From Caloramator sp. E03 (GTDB lineage: Bacteria; Bacillota; Clostridia; Clostridiales; Caloramatoraceae): DNA of 64,000 nt. Shown here piece after piece: positions 35,781-48,747 of the stretch. The notes below the pieces were generated by a model. It saw only the letters and a program-made list of their open reading frames with translations. It did no database searches and had not been told where the DNA came from. Every line of letters begins with the position of its first letter. Positions within the stretch are counted from its first letter, which is position 1. The position numbers and the translations under genes were made by a program. The stretch lies in contig NZ_CP040093.1 in assembly GCF_006016075.1 (NCBI RefSeq), positions 2,831,501 through 2,895,500 of the forward strand, written 5' to 3'.

Positions 35781-36821
35781 ATGGTGAATAATATTTTAAA
35801 CTTCCAGCAGAAGATTATACCAGAAATGATTGAACTATTAAAAAAAAGATATCAAATTTTAAAAAGTATATATTATAGTCAGCCTATAGGAAGAAGGGCA
35901 TTATCTCAAGAACTTAGTATGGGAGAAAGGATAGTAAGAACAGAGGTAAGTTTTTTAAAAGAGCAAGGACTTGTTGAAATAAATTCTATTGGTATGATGA
36001 TAACCGAAGAAGGAAAGAATATTCTTGAAAACCTTGAGGAAATGATACACGAAATAAGTGGTCTTTCAAATATTGAAGAAACTCTAAAAAAATATCTTGG
36101 CATTTATGAAGTAAAAGTAGTTCCAGGAGATCTAGACTTAGATAGTACTGTTTTAAAAGAGATGGGAAGAATTGCAGCAGATTACGTAAAAGAATTAATT
36201 CAGGATAATTATATAATAGCGGTTACAGGCGGGAGCTCTGTAGCTCAGGTTGTAGAAAACTTCCCAAAAGTAAACAAACAAAATCTTCTTGTGATTCCTG
36301 CAAGAGGTGGGATAGGAAGAATTGTTGAAACACAGGCAAGTACCTTGGCTTCAAAACTTGCACTAAGGATTGGAGCAAGTTATAAACTTTTACATGTTCC
36401 AGATAATTTAAGCCGTGATGCACTTGAAACGATGCTGAATGAACCAGATATAAAAGATACAGTTGAAAAAATTTCAAAATCTAATATACTAATATTTGGA
36501 ATTGGTAGAGCAGATGAAATGGGGAAAAGAAGAGGCTTAACAGAAGATGAAATTAAAATGCTCCTTCAAAAAGGAGCTGTAGCTGAAGCCTTTGGATGTT
36601 ATTTTAATAAATATGGTAAAATTGTTGATAAAACTCCTACTATGACTTTGGATTTTGAAGATGTAAAAAACATCGATCACATAGTTGCAATTGCTGGAGG
36701 AAAGTATAAAGCTCAGGCTGTTGCAGCAGTTAGAACTAATAATCCTAATATGGTACTTGTTACAGATGAGGGTTGTGCTAAAGAACTTTTAAAGTTAAAG
36801 GATGAATCTATTACAAAGTAA
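35781..36821 (+). CDS. cggR: Central glycolytic genes regulator
   Basis: 346 residues of the SorC/DeoR family. An N-terminal winged-helix region (about 30-75; GRRALSQELSMGERIVRTEVSFLKEQGLVEI) is followed by a sugar-phosphate-binding domain (AVTGGSSVAQVVENFP, IPARGGIGRIVETQA, FGIGRADEMGKRRGL). CggR represses the lower-glycolysis operon and is released by fructose-1,6-bisphosphate. It is the first gene of cggR-gap-pgk-tpiA-gpmI-eno, the order known from Bacillus and clostridia. Confidence 0.94.
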   Translation: MVNNILNFQQKIIPEMIELLKKRYQILKSIYYSQPIGRRALSQELSMGERIVRTEVSFLKEQGLVEINSIGMMITEEGKNILENLEEMIHEISGLSNIEETLKKYLGIYEVKVVPGDLDLDSTVLKEMGRIAADYVKELIQDNYIIAVTGGSSVAQVVENFPKVNKQNLLVIPARGGIGRIVETQASTLASKLALRIGASYKLLHVPDNLSRDALETMLNEPDIKDTVEKISKSNILIFGIGRADEMGKRRGLTEDEIKMLLQKGAVAEAFGCYFNKYGKIVDKTPTMTLDFEDVKNIDHIVAIAGGKYKAQAVAAVRTNNPNMVLVTDEGCAKELLKLKDESITK

Positions 36822-36855
36822 AAAACTGCTAAGATTAAAAAATCATAGCAGGTAA

Positions 36856-37899
<1,044 letters not shown>

Positions 37900-37921
37900 T
37901 ACATAATATATTCCGGGCTGC

Positions 37922-37980
37922 GGCCGGATGTTATACTGGGATTATGGAAAAGATGTCCGGTTTTTTAAGGCCGGACATTA
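37922..37980 (+). promoter_or_regulatory. Competing hairpins between gap and pgk
   Basis: Three complementary GC-rich segments: CCGGATGT (37924-37931), ATGTCCGG (37953-37960) and CCGGACAT (37971-37978). Segments 1 and 2 pair (two G-T) and are followed by TTTTTT (37961-37966), like a terminator. Segments 2 and 3 pair perfectly as the alternative. This suggests partial termination or processing after gap. Confidence 0.55.
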
Positions 37981-38008
37981 CTTTTATAAAATAAGAAGGA
38001 GTGATATT

Positions 38009-39196
38009 ATGAATAAAAAGACAGTTAGAGATATCGATGTAAAAGGTAAAAAGGTTATAGTTAGATGTGATTTCAATGTTCCACAGGATAAAGAAGGAAA
38101 TATTACAGATGATAGAAGAATAGTTTCTGCTCTTCCAACAATTAAATACTTGTTAGATAATAATGCAAAAGTTATTTTAATGTCTCATCTTGGAAGACCA
38201 AAGGAAGGCTATGATGCAAAATATAGCTTAAAGCCTGTTGCAAAGAGGTTATCAGAGCTTTTAAACATAGATGTAAAACTTGCTGAGGATAAAGAAGTTG
38301 TTGGAGAAAATGCAGTTAGACTTACTAATGAAATGAAAGAAGGAGAAGTTGTCCTACTTGAAAACGTTAGATTTATTCCAACTGAAACAAAGAATGATAT
38401 GGAATTTGCAAAAAAATTAGCATCTCTTGCTGATATATTTGTAAATGATGCCTTTGGTACAGCACATAGAGCACATTCTTCAACTGCAGGTATAGCAAGT
38501 TACCTTCCAGCAGTTGCAGGCTTTTTAATTGAAAAAGAAATCAGTATTATGGGTAAAGCTCTTGAAAACCCAGAAAGACCATTTGTTGCAATATTAGGTG
38601 GTGCAAAGGTTTCAGACAAAATTGGAGTTATAAATAATCTCCTTGAAAAGGTTGACAAATTAATAATTGGTGGTGGTATGGCCTATACTTTCCTAAAAGC
38701 GCAGGGAATTAATGTTGGAAAATCACTTGTTGAAGAGGATAAAGTTGAATATGCAAAACAGATGATAGACAAAGCAAATGAAAAAGGAGTTAAGTTATTC
38801 CTTCCTGTTGACCATGTTGTTGCTAAGGAATTTAAAGCCGATGCTGAGTGGAAAATATCAAAAACAGAGGTTCCAGAAGGTTATATGGGGCTTGATATAG
38901 GTCCAGATACTGTAAAGCTTTTTGAAGAAGCAGTTTTAGATGCAAAGACAGTTATATGGAATGGACCTATGGGAGTATTTGAAATGCCAGCTTTTGCAAA
39001 TGGAACTAAAAAGGTTGCAGAAGCATTATCTAAAGTTAATGGTACAACTATAATTGGAGGAGGAGACTCAGCAGCAGCTGTTGAACAGCTTGGATATGCT
39101 GATAAGATGACTCATATTTCAACTGGTGGAGGAGCATCCCTTGAATTTTTAGAGGGACTTGAACTTCCAGGAATAGCTGCTTTAAATAATAAATAA
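38009..39196 (+). CDS. pgk: Phosphoglycerate kinase
   Basis: 395 residues from ATG 38009, which has AAGAAGGAG upstream and gives the family length. [21 protein letters not shown], the [10 protein letters not shown] substrate region and the C-terminal [34 protein letters not shown] nucleotide region are present. It transfers phosphate from 1,3-bisphosphoglycerate to ADP. An upstream ATG in frame at 37928 lies inside the intercistronic hairpins and is rejected. Confidence 0.97.
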   Translation: MNKKTVRDIDVKGKKVIVRCDFNVPQDKEGNITDDRRIVSALPTIKYLLDNNAKVILMSHLGRPKEGYDAKYSLKPVAKRLSELLNIDVKLAEDKEVVGENAVRLTNEMKEGEVVLLENVRFIPTETKNDMEFAKKLASLADIFVNDAFGTAHRAHSSTAGIASYLPAVAGFLIEKEISIMGKALENPERPFVAILGGAKVSDKIGVINNLLEKVDKLIIGGGMAYTFLKAQGINVGKSLVEEDKVEYAKQMIDKANEKGVKLFLPVDHVVAKEFKADAEWKISKTEVPEGYMGLDIGPDTVKLFEEAVLDAKTVIWNGPMGVFEMPAFANGTKKVAEALSKVNGTTIIGGGDSAAAVEQLGYADKMTHISTGGGASLEFLEGLELPGIAALNNK

Positions 39197-39219
39197 GTAA
39201 GTTGAAAGAGGTTGATAAA

Positions 39220-39966
39220 ATGAGAAAGCCTATAATTGCTGGTAATTGGAAGATGAATAAAACTGGTAAAGAAGCTGCACAATTAGTTTTAGCATTAATA
39301 GATAAGGTAAAGGATGCAAAATGTGAGGTTGTATTATGCCCTCCTTTTACATCACTTTCACAGGTAGTTACTTTGGTTGAAAACACAAACATAAAAGTTG
39401 GAGCACAAAACATGTATTATGAAGAAAGTGGTGCTTTTACTGGAGAAGTTTCACCATTAATGTTAAAAGAGCTTGGAGTGAAGTATGTTATATTAGGACA
39501 TAGTGAAAGAAGGCAATACTTTAAAGAAGATGATGAGCTTATAAATAAAAAGGTGAAAGCTTGCTTTCTATATGGTTTAACTCCAATATTGTGTGTTGGT
39601 GAAACATTAGAACAAAGAGAAAAAGGAGAGACCTTTGAATTAATAAAAACACAGCTTCAAAAGGACTTAAAGGATGTAAGTGCAGAGGATGTTGCAAGTA
39701 TGGTAATTGCTTATGAACCTATCTGGGCAATAGGCACTGGTAAAACAGCAACTGCACAGGATGCAAATGATGTTATTAAATTTATAAGACAAAACATTAA
39801 AGAGATGTATGACGAAAATACTGCACAGTCCATTAGAATACAGTATGGAGGAAGCGTTAAGGCTTCAACAATAAAAGAACAGATGGCACAAAGCGATATA
39901 GATGGAGCATTAGTTGGAGGAGCAAGTTTAAAAGCAGATGAGTTCGCAGCTATCGTTAACTATTAA
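39220..39966 (+). CDS. tpiA: Triosephosphate isomerase
   Basis: 248 residues. N-terminal [14 protein letters not shown] with the catalytic Lys, catalytic His in [11 protein letters not shown], catalytic Glu in [11 protein letters not shown], and phosphate-binding YGGSVKAST and GALVGGASL. It interconverts dihydroxyacetone phosphate and glyceraldehyde-3-phosphate. ATG 39220 follows GAGGTTGAT and is preferred to the ATG at 39202. Confidence 0.97.
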   Translation: MRKPIIAGNWKMNKTGKEAAQLVLALIDKVKDAKCEVVLCPPFTSLSQVVTLVENTNIKVGAQNMYYEESGAFTGEVSPLMLKELGVKYVILGHSERRQYFKEDDELINKKVKACFLYGLTPILCVGETLEQREKGETFELIKTQLQKDLKDVSAEDVASMVIAYEPIWAIGTGKTATAQDANDVIKFIRQNIKEMYDENTAQSIRIQYGGSVKASTIKEQMAQSDIDGALVGGASLKADEFAAIVNY

Positions 39967-39977
39967 GGAGGATTATG

Positions 39978-41507
39978 ATGCAAAACAGACTTCGTATGCT
40001 ACTTATTCTCGATGGATGGGGAATAAATGAAAGAAAAGATGGGAATGCTATAGCTAATGCAAATACAAAGAATTTCAGCTATTATTGGAACAATTACCCT
40101 CATACAACTTTAAATGCTAGTGGCCTTGATGTTGGATTGCCAGAGGGGCAGATGGGTAACTCTGAAGTTGGGCATCTTAATATTGGGGCAGGACGTATAA
40201 TTTATCAGGAATTTACAAGGATAAATAAAGAGATAAATGAAGGAAGATTTTTCAAAAATGAAGCATTTTTAAATGCTATTGAGAATGTTAAAAAATATAA
40301 TACTAAAATGCATCTTTACGGTTTGCTATCTGATGGAGGAGTACACAGCCATATTGATCATCTTAAAGCCTTATTAAAGCTTTGTAAAGATAAAGGATTA
40401 AAGGAAGTTTATGTTCATTGCTTCCTTGATGGACGTGATGTTCCTCCTCAAAGTGCACTTACTTATATTGATGAACTTGAAAATTATATGAAAGAAATTG
40501 GAGTAGGAAAGATAGCTACAATTTCAGGAAGATACTATGCAATGGATAGGGATAAAAGATGGGAGAGAGTGCAGCTTGCATACAATGCCTTAGTTAAAGG
40601 TGAAGGAGAAATAGCAAGCAGTGCGAAGGAAGCAGTTGAAAAGTCTTATAGTGAAAACAGGGTAGACGAATTTGTGCTTCCAACTGTAATCGTAGAGGAT
40701 AGCAGACCAATTGCTAAGATTGAAGAGAATGACTCTGTTATATTTTTTAACTTTAGACCTGATAGAGCAAGAGAAATTACAAGAGCATTTGTTGATAAAG
40801 AATTTGAAGGGTTTAATAGGGACTATATAAGGGTATACTATGTTTGTATGACATTATATGATAAAACAATAAATAATGTTGATATTGCATACAAACCAGA
40901 AAAATATATTAATTCATTAGGAGAATATTTAAGTAAAAATGGTATAAAACAACTTAGAATTGCAGAAACTGAAAAATATGCTCATGTTACCTTTTTCTTT
41001 AATAGTGGCATTGAAGCTCCTTATGCAAACGAAGATAGAATATTAATACCATCACCAAAGGTTCCGACTTACGATATGCAGCCAGAGATGAGTGCTTATA
41101 TTGTTACTGAAAGGGTTTTAAAGGAGATAGACGAAGATAAATATGATTTTATAGTCTTAAATTTTGCTAATCCGGATATGGTTGGGCATACAGGAGTTTA
41201 TAATGCTGCTGTTGCTGCAATTAATGCTGTTGATGAATGTATTGGCAAGGTAGTTAATAAGGTTCTTGAAAAGAATGGGGTTGTTTATATTACAGCAGAT
41301 CATGGAAATGCTGAACAGATGATTGATTATGAAACTGGAGAGCCATATACGGCTCATACAACAAATAAAGTTCCTTTTATAGTAATTGGTGAAGGTGATG
41401 TAAAATTAAGGGATGGGGGAAGGCTCTGTGATATTTCACCAACAATATTAAAATCAATGGGTCTTGCCATCCCTGAAGAGATGACAGGAGAGCCAATTAT
41501 TTTATAG
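39978..41507 (+). CDS. gpmI: 2,3-bisphosphoglycerate-independent phosphoglycerate mutase
   Basis: 509 residues. Metal-binding LILDGWGI near the start, the catalytic Ser in MGNSEVGHLNIGAGR, FLDGRDVPP, NFRPDRAREIT, and C-terminal NFANPDMVGHTG and TADHGNAEQM are the alkaline-phosphatase-superfamily blocks. It converts 3- to 2-phosphoglycerate with Mn2+. AAGGAGG ends 6 bases before ATG 39978; ATG 39975 is possible. Eleven bases after tpiA. Confidence 0.96.
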   Translation: MQNRLRMLLILDGWGINERKDGNAIANANTKNFSYYWNNYPHTTLNASGLDVGLPEGQMGNSEVGHLNIGAGRIIYQEFTRINKEINEGRFFKNEAFLNAIENVKKYNTKMHLYGLLSDGGVHSHIDHLKALLKLCKDKGLKEVYVHCFLDGRDVPPQSALTYIDELENYMKEIGVGKIATISGRYYAMDRDKRWERVQLAYNALVKGEGEIASSAKEAVEKSYSENRVDEFVLPTVIVEDSRPIAKIEENDSVIFFNFRPDRAREITRAFVDKEFEGFNRDYIRVYYVCMTLYDKTINNVDIAYKPEKYINSLGEYLSKNGIKQLRIAETEKYAHVTFFFNSGIEAPYANEDRILIPSPKVPTYDMQPEMSAYIVTERVLKEIDEDKYDFIVLNFANPDMVGHTGVYNAAVAAINAVDECIGKVVNKVLEKNGVVYITADHGNAEQMIDYETGEPYTAHTTNKVPFIVIGEGDVKLRDGGRLCDISPTILKSMGLAIPEEMTGEPIIL

Positions 41508-42815
<1,308 letters not shown>

Positions 42816-42827
42816 GTAAAATTAACC

Positions 42828-42878
42828 AATTATATACAAATAATGGAGGATATTATCCTCCATTATTTGTATATAATC
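42828..42878. terminator. Long palindrome after eno, probable terminator
   Basis: ATTATATACAAATAATGGAG and its reverse complement form a stem of more than 20 bp around TATTA, with core GGAGGA / TCCTCC. There is no pure T run after the stem, but its 3' arm is T-rich. Position at the end of the glycolytic operon favours termination or 3'-end stabilisation. Confidence 0.65.
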
Positions 42879-42997
42879 AATATTAAGTGTAACATATTTG
42901 CTAAATTTTCTGGAGATAAAAGTAAAATTTAATTGTTTTTATTTATATATTGTGATAAAATATCTTATGTTTTAAAATAATATTGGAGGTGTTTTTA

Positions 42998-43234
42998 ATG
43001 AAAATAGCATTTATGATTATTCACGTTTTAATATGCCTTGCAATCATAGCTGTAGTGCTTTTACAGCCAGCAAAAGTTCAAGGCTTATCATCAGCAATAG
43101 CTGGTGGGGCTGAAACATTCTTTGGGAAGAATAAGGCAAGAACTTATGAAGGAAAACTTTCAAAACTAACTACTATACTTATGGTATTATTTGTCTTATC
43201 TTCAATGCTACTTGTGTATCTTCTAAATAAATAG
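42998..43234 (+). CDS. secG: Preprotein translocase subunit SecG
   Basis: 78 residues with two transmembrane helices. [32 protein letters not shown] is the conserved SecG stretch. It is an accessory subunit of the SecYEG channel. ATG 42998 has GGAGGTG upstream; an in-frame start at 42983 lies before that site. Enolase, secG and rnr-smpB-ssrA are a common neighbourhood in Firmicutes. Confidence 0.93.
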   Translation: MKIAFMIIHVLICLAIIAVVLLQPAKVQGLSSAIAGGAETFFGKNKARTYEGKLSKLTTILMVLFVLSSMLLVYLLNK

Positions 43235-43250
43235 AAAGGGGAGGGGTATT

Positions 43251-45281
43251 GTGAACAATTCTGTTCTTATTTTTGCTCCAATAACAGGAGTTATTGGTTT
43301 GATTTTTGCAGTTTTACTTGCAAGAAGAATAATGAAGTTTGAGCCAGGTACTGAAAGGATGAAGGAAATATCTGATTACATACACGAAGGTGCTATGGCA
43401 TTTTTAAAAAGAGAATATAGAACTCTTTCAATTTTTATCGTTGTAGTTTTCTTTATTTTAGGAATTTTTATAAACTGGATTACAGCTATTTGTTTTGTTA
43501 ATGGAGCTATTTTTTCTATACTTGCTGGTTATTTTGGAATGCAGGTTGCAACAAGAGCAAACTGCAGGACTGCAAATGCAGCAAGAACAAGTCAAAATAA
43601 AGCTCTTGAGGTTGCATTCTCAAGTGGTGCAGTAATGGGAATGTCCGTTGTTGGACTTGGACTTTTAGGAGTTGGCTTTTTATATTATGTAATTAGAGAT
43701 GCCAACATAATAACAGGTTTTGGTCTTGGAGCAAGCTCTATTGCACTTTTTGCTCGTGTTGGTGGAGGAATATATACAAAGGCTGCGGATGTTGGTGCAG
43801 ACCTTGTTGGAAAAGTTGAAGCTGGTATACCAGAAGATGACCCAAGAAATCCAGCAGTTATTGCAGACAATGTTGGAGATAACGTTGGAGACGTTGCTGG
43901 AATGGGGGCTGATTTATTTGAATCTTATGTTGGATCTATAATTTCAACATTAACTCTTGGTGCAGTACTTTATAAAGCAGGAGAAGGAGTTATCTATTCA
44001 TTAACATTAGCTTCAATTGGAATAATAGCTTCTATCATTGGATCTTTGTTAGTTAGGGGAAATGAAAGATCAAATCCTCAAAAGGCATTAATGAATGGAA
44101 CTTATATTAGTGGTATTCTTGTTATTATAGCATCTGGTGTTTTAAGTAAGATGATATTTAATAATTTAAATGCATTTTTTGCTGTAACAGCAGGAATAGT
44201 AGTTGGTATCCTTATAGGACAACTTACAGAAATATATACTTCAGCAGATTATAGATATGTTAAAAGGATTGCTCAGCAATCTGAAACTGGACCTGCAACA
44301 ACTATTATTTCAGGTTTTTCTGTTGGAATGTATTCAACTGTACTGCCAATATTTTTTATAGCTATAGCAATACTCATAGCATTCTTTATAATGGGTGGTA
44401 CTTCAAACGAAACTGAAGTATTAAAAGGTCTCTTTGGTATATCACTTGCAGCATTAGGAATGCTCTCAACGACAGGTATGACAGTTGCAGTTGATGCTTA
44501 TGGACCTGTTGCTGATAATGCTGGAGGAATTGCTGAAATGGCGGAGCTTCCACATGATGTAAGAAAGGTTACTGATACATTAGATTCCGTTGGAAACACA
44601 ACTGCAGCTATTGGAAAAGGATTTGCTATAGGTTCTGCAGCTTTAACAGCATTAGCACTTTTTGCATCCTATTCTCAGGCAGTTGGTCTTAAGACTATTG
44701 ACCTTCTAAGCCCTGTAACTCTTGTTGGAGTTTTAGTAGGTGGAGTTATACCATATTTATTCGCAGCACTTGCAATGGATGCTGTTGGAAAAGCAGCAAA
44801 CCACATGATTGAGGAAGTTAGAAGACAGTTTAAGACAATACCTGGGCTTATGGAAGGTAAAGCAAAACCAGAGTATGGAAAATGCGTTGATATTTCTACA
44901 GCAGCAGCTCTTAAAGAAATGGTTCTTCCAGGTGTTTTGGCAGTTTTAGTTCCTATAGTTGCGGGTTTGCTATTAGGACCTGAAGCTCTTGGAGGACTTG
45001 TTGCTGGGGCAGTTGTATCAGGTGTTCTTGTTGCAATATTCATGGCAAATGCAGGTGGAGCATGGGATAATGCTAAGAAGTTTATAGAAACTGGAGAGCA
45101 TGGAGGAAAGGGAAGTTTTGCTCATAAAGCAGCAGTTGTTGGAGATACTGTTGGAGACCCATTTAAGGATACAGCAGGACCTGCAATGAACATATTAATA
45201 AAACTTATGACAATAGTATCACTTGTTTTTGCTCCATTGTTTGTTAAATTTGGAGGAATAATATTAAAAATAATAAAATAA
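43251..45281 (+). CDS. hppA: Membrane-bound ion-translocating pyrophosphatase
   Basis: 676 residues with about sixteen hydrophobic helices. Substrate-binding [46 protein letters not shown] is the family hallmark. [18 protein letters not shown] has Ala rather than Lys after GNTT-A, which marks the K+-dependent class. It hydrolyses pyrophosphate and pumps H+ or Na+; I cannot decide which ion from sequence alone. GTG start after GAGGGG. It saves energy in anaerobes living on low-yield amino-acid fermentation. Inserted between secG and rnr. Confidence 0.95.
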   Translation: MNNSVLIFAPITGVIGLIFAVLLARRIMKFEPGTERMKEISDYIHEGAMAFLKREYRTLSIFIVVVFFILGIFINWITAICFVNGAIFSILAGYFGMQVATRANCRTANAARTSQNKALEVAFSSGAVMGMSVVGLGLLGVGFLYYVIRDANIITGFGLGASSIALFARVGGGIYTKAADVGADLVGKVEAGIPEDDPRNPAVIADNVGDNVGDVAGMGADLFESYVGSIISTLTLGAVLYKAGEGVIYSLTLASIGIIASIIGSLLVRGNERSNPQKALMNGTYISGILVIIASGVLSKMIFNNLNAFFAVTAGIVVGILIGQLTEIYTSADYRYVKRIAQQSETGPATTIISGFSVGMYSTVLPIFFIAIAILIAFFIMGGTSNETEVLKGLFGISLAALGMLSTTGMTVAVDAYGPVADNAGGIAEMAELPHDVRKVTDTLDSVGNTTAAIGKGFAIGSAALTALALFASYSQAVGLKTIDLLSPVTLVGVLVGGVIPYLFAALAMDAVGKAANHMIEEVRRQFKTIPGLMEGKAKPEYGKCVDISTAAALKEMVLPGVLAVLVPIVAGLLLGPEALGGLVAGAVVSGVLVAIFMANAGGAWDNAKKFIETGEHGGKGSFAHKAAVVGDTVGDPFKDTAGPAMNILIKLMTIVSLVFAPLFVKFGGIILKIIK

Positions 45282-45294
45282 CAATGTAATGACA

Positions 45295-45331
45295 AAGCCA
45301 CCTAAATATACTGCAAGGTGGCTTTTTTTTG
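45295..45331 (+). terminator. Intrinsic terminator after hppA
   Basis: AAGCCACCT and AGGTGGCTT form a 9-bp stem, followed by TTTTTTTG. Confidence 0.88.
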
Positions 45332-45459
45332 TTTTGTTTAAAAAAATGTATATTTTATATAATTTTTTTGACATATACTAAAATATAAATTATCATTAAT
45401 AAAATAGGAAATAATATAAAAGATGCCAAAGAATACATTATAAATAGGAGAGTGAATCT

Positions 45460-47580
45460 ATGAGTAAAATAAAGGAAAATATAATATCTTTTATGAGAGA
45501 AGAAGCTTATAAACCTATGACTGCGGAGGAACTTTCAGAAGTTTTTGAAATAAATTATAAAGAACTAAAAACTTTTTATAAGCTTCTTGATGATATGGAA
45601 GAAGAAGGATACATAGTTAAAACAAGAAAAAACCGATATGGTGTACCTGAAAGGATGAACCTTGTTGTTGGAAAGCTTCAAGGGAATCAAAAGGGTTTTG
45701 GATTTTTAATACCAGATGAAGAAGGAATTGAAGATATATACATTGCAGCTGAAAATATGAACGGGGCAATGAATAATGACAGAGTAATAGCAAGGATAAT
45801 AAAAGAAAATATTCCAAATAAAAGAGTTGAAGGAGAGATAATAAGGATATTAAAAAGAGCTAACACTCAAATAGTTGGGACCTTTGAAAAAAGCCAGAAC
45901 TTTGGATTTGTTGTTCCGGATGATAAGAGAATTTATCAGGATATTTTCATACCTAAAGCTGATATAAATGGAGCTAAAACAGGACATAAAGTTGTTGTTG
46001 AAGTAACTAAATGGCCAGAAAAGAGAAGAAACCCGGAAGGGAAGATAATAGAAATATTAGGTAGTAAAGATAAGCCTGGAGTTGATATTTTATCTATAAT
46101 CAAAAAGTATGGACTCCCTGAAAATTTTCCAGAGGAAGTTGAAGAGTATGCAAAAGCAATAGATGAGGAAATACCTGAAAAGGAAATAAAAAGAAGAAGA
46201 GATTTGAGAAATTTAAAGATAGTTACAATTGATGGAGAAGATGCTAAGGATCTTGATGATGCTGTATCAATTGAAAAGCTTCCAAATGGAAGATATAGGC
46301 TTGGAGTACATATAGCCGATGTTACATATTATGTTAAAGAAAAGTCTCCCCTTGATAAAGAAGCCTTTGAAAGAGCAACAAGTGTTTATCTTGTAGATAG
46401 AGTTATACCTATGCTTCCTAAAAAATTATCAAACGGACTTTGCAGCTTAAATCCAAAGGTTGATAGGCTAACTTTATCCTGCATGATGACAATAGATTCA
46501 ACAGGTAAAGTTATTGAACATGAGATATTTGAAAGTATAATTAAAACAAGCGAAAGGATGACTTACACTGACGTTACTAAGATATTAAAATATAATGATG
46601 AAGAAACGATTAAAAGGTATGAGTATTTATATGAGGACTTTAAACTAATGGAAGAACTATGTAACATACTTTATAACAAAAGAATGCAAAGGGGTGCATT
46701 GGATTTTGATTTTGAAGAGTGTAAAATAATACTTGATGAAAATGGAAGACCAATAGAAATTAAACCCTATGAAAGGGAAATAGCAAACAGGATTATAGAG
46801 GAATTTATGATTGTATGCAATGAAACTGTAGCAGAATATATGTATTGGGCGGGTATGCCTTTTGTTTATCGAATACACGAAAAACCCGATGAGGAAAAAA
46901 TACGCCTTTTTAGTGAATTCATATATAATCTTGGCTACTATTTAAGACCGACTGCAGAAATGCATCCTAAAGTTTTGCAGGAGGTTTTAAATGCTGCAAA
47001 AGATAAGCCGGAAGAAGTTATTATTGACACTCTGCTTTTAAGATCGCTAAAACAGGCAAAATATTCACCAGAATGTAGCGGCCACTTTGGACTTGCATCG
47101 AAGTACTATTGCCATTTTACATCTCCAATAAGAAGATACCCTGATCTTGCAATACATAGGATTATTAAAGATTATATAAATGGTAAAATAGATGAAAAGA
47201 AGATGAAAAAGTATACTAAGTTTGTAGAAAAGGCATCAAAACAAAGCAGTGATATGGAAAGGGTGGCACAGGAGGCTGAAAGGGAAACAGATGATCTTAA
47301 AAAGGTTGAATATATGTCTGAGAGGATTGGAGAAATTTACGATGGAATAATATCCTCTGTAACCTCCTTCGGAATGTTTGTTGAACTTCCTAATACAATT
47401 GAAGGGCTTGTGCATATAAGCAATATGGACGATGACTATTACATCTATGATGAAAAACGTTATACTTTAATTGGAGAGAAGTTTAAAAAGATTTACAGGC
47501 TTGGAGATAAAGTAAAGGTTAAAGTCATAAAAACAGATATTGAAAACAGAACTATTGATTTTACTCTAGTTGAAGAATAA
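45460..47580 (+). CDS. rnr: Ribonuclease R
   Basis: 706 residues: N-terminal winged helix (about 1-65), two cold-shock OB folds (KLQGNQKGFGFLIPDEEGIEDIYI; KSQNFGFVVPDDKRIYQDIFI), catalytic RNB domain (TIDGEDAKDLDDAVSIE with the metal-binding Asp residues; YCHFTSPIRRYPDL), and a C-terminal S1 domain. It is a processive 3'-5' exoribonuclease that degrades structured and non-stop mRNA together with tmRNA, whose genes follow. Confidence 0.95.
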   Translation: MSKIKENIISFMREEAYKPMTAEELSEVFEINYKELKTFYKLLDDMEEEGYIVKTRKNRYGVPERMNLVVGKLQGNQKGFGFLIPDEEGIEDIYIAAENMNGAMNNDRVIARIIKENIPNKRVEGEIIRILKRANTQIVGTFEKSQNFGFVVPDDKRIYQDIFIPKADINGAKTGHKVVVEVTKWPEKRRNPEGKIIEILGSKDKPGVDILSIIKKYGLPENFPEEVEEYAKAIDEEIPEKEIKRRRDLRNLKIVTIDGEDAKDLDDAVSIEKLPNGRYRLGVHIADVTYYVKEKSPLDKEAFERATSVYLVDRVIPMLPKKLSNGLCSLNPKVDRLTLSCMMTIDSTGKVIEHEIFESIIKTSERMTYTDVTKILKYNDEETIKRYEYLYEDFKLMEELCNILYNKRMQRGALDFDFEECKIILDENGRPIEIKPYEREIANRIIEEFMIVCNETVAEYMYWAGMPFVYRIHEKPDEEKIRLFSEFIYNLGYYLRPTAEMHPKVLQEVLNAAKDKPEEVIIDTLLLRSLKQAKYSPECSGHFGLASKYYCHFTSPIRRYPDLAIHRIIKDYINGKIDEKKMKKYTKFVEKASKQSSDMERVAQEAERETDDLKKVEYMSERIGEIYDGIISSVTSFGMFVELPNTIEGLVHISNMDDDYYIYDEKRYTLIGEKFKKIYRLGDKVKVKVIKTDIENRTIDFTLVEE

Positions 47581-47690
47581 ATTAAATTAAGGGGGAGGGG
47601 TTTTGACTTTACATCTAAAATATGATATATTGACAATAGAGATTTATTTGCTATAATAATATAATGCATATTGATATTTATGGTGATGAT

Positions 47691-48152
47691 ATGGGAAGTG
47701 AGAGAAAAAACCTTGCAGAAAATAGAAAGGCAAGGCATGATTACTTTATTGAAGAAACTTATGAAGCAGGTATTGAGCTTTTTGGAACAGAAGTAAAATC
47801 TGTAAAGCTTGGAAAGGCAAACTTAAAGGATAGTTATGCAGAGATTAAAAACAATGAAATATTTGTATATAACATGCATATAAGTCCTTATGAGAAGGGG
47901 AATATATTCAACAGAGATCCGCTAAGGCCTAAAAAGCTTTTGATGCATAAAAACGAGATAAGAAGGCTCTCTGGTTATGTTTCACAGAAAGGTTATACTT
48001 TAGTTCCCATAGCTTTATATCAGGTTAGAGGTCTTGTTAAAGTTGAACTTGCCCTTGCAAAAGGTAAAAAGCTCTATGACAAACGTGAAGACATTGCAAA
48101 GCGTGATGCCCAAAGAGAAGTAGAGAAACATTTTAAAGAAAGATATAGATAA
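47691..48152 (+). CDS. smpB: SsrA-binding protein
   Basis: 153 residues, the family length from ATG 47691. [39 protein letters not shown] and [19 protein letters not shown], and the C-terminal basic tail [26 protein letters not shown], are conserved. It loads tmRNA onto stalled ribosomes. The ribosome site (GGTGAT) is modest. It ends 3 bases before ssrA. Confidence 0.95.
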   Translation: MGSERKNLAENRKARHDYFIEETYEAGIELFGTEVKSVKLGKANLKDSYAEIKNNEIFVYNMHISPYEKGNIFNRDPLRPKKLLMHKNEIRRLSGYVSQKGYTLVPIALYQVRGLVKVELALAKGKKLYDKREDIAKRDAQREVEKHFKERYR

Positions 48153-48155
48153 CAA

Positions 48156-48506
48156 GGGGGCGTTTTGGCTTTCGACGGGGGTAATAGGGATTTAGGAAGC
48201 GAGTCGAGGATCCTGGTGCCTCGTTAAAAAACTGGGAATTAAATATAAACGCAAACGATAATTTAGCTCTCGCTGCCTAAGCTGCAGCGCGTCAGCCTGA
48301 GAGGCCCACGACTCAGAGTCTGGCGTCGACAGTGGGGTACCGAGCTCTACTAAGCTTTGCGTAGAGAACGGAATTTATGAAGCTACTGAACCTAAGAGCC
48401 TGTCTTTGGGCGCTTAGGAGAGGGAATGTTAAAACAAAGACTGCACTCGGAGATGCCTAAGTTTCTATGCTTTCGGACAGGGGTTCAATTCCCCTCGCCT
48501 CCACCA
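48156..48506 (+). ncRNA. ssrA: Transfer-messenger RNA (tmRNA)
   Basis: The 5' end GGGGGCG pairs with CGCCTCC before an encoded CCA (one G-T). GGCTTTCGACGGGG near the start and GGTTCAATTCCCC near the 3' end are tRNA-like domain hallmarks. The tag frame is GCA AAC GAT AAT TTA GCT then CTC GCT GCC TAA (48251-48280), giving ANDNLALAA after the charged Ala. It rescues stalled ribosomes and marks the products for degradation. SmpB is encoded immediately upstream. Confidence 0.97.
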
Positions 48507-48509
48507 TAT

Positions 48510-48563
48510 TTGAACAACACATTGATACAATAGTTAGAAGCCTTGAGAAATAAGGGCTTTTTT
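48510..48563 (+). repeat. 54-bp imperfect direct repeat, copy A (includes a terminator-like hairpin)
   Basis: Starts 3 bases after the tmRNA CCA with TTGAACAACACATTGATAC and ends in GGGCTTTTTT. 47 of 54 positions match copy B at 49978-50031. The 3' part (AGCC...GGGCTTTTTT) is a terminator-like hairpin. Confidence 0.85.
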
Positions 48564-48747
48564 CATAAATTGTAATTTAGATGAAAGTCATTTCAGTATG
48601 AGTAGTATTTTTTATATAAAAATAAGAAGATTGTTTTAAGAAAGTTTTATGTAACTAACTAACCTAAAATTTAAAATAATTTCCCTGTTTTTTTATTTTA
48701 GAGGTCTTAAAATAGGATTATAAACTAAAATAAAAGGATGGTTGTTT

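Noticed and set aside
48516-48741. Intact tmRNA-targeting prophage with attL at ssrA and attR at the recombinase end
   Set aside because: No copy of the tmRNA 3' end is found near 59.0-59.4 kb, and the second 54-bp repeat lies before the phage genes, so the phage itself cannot be tied to this site.
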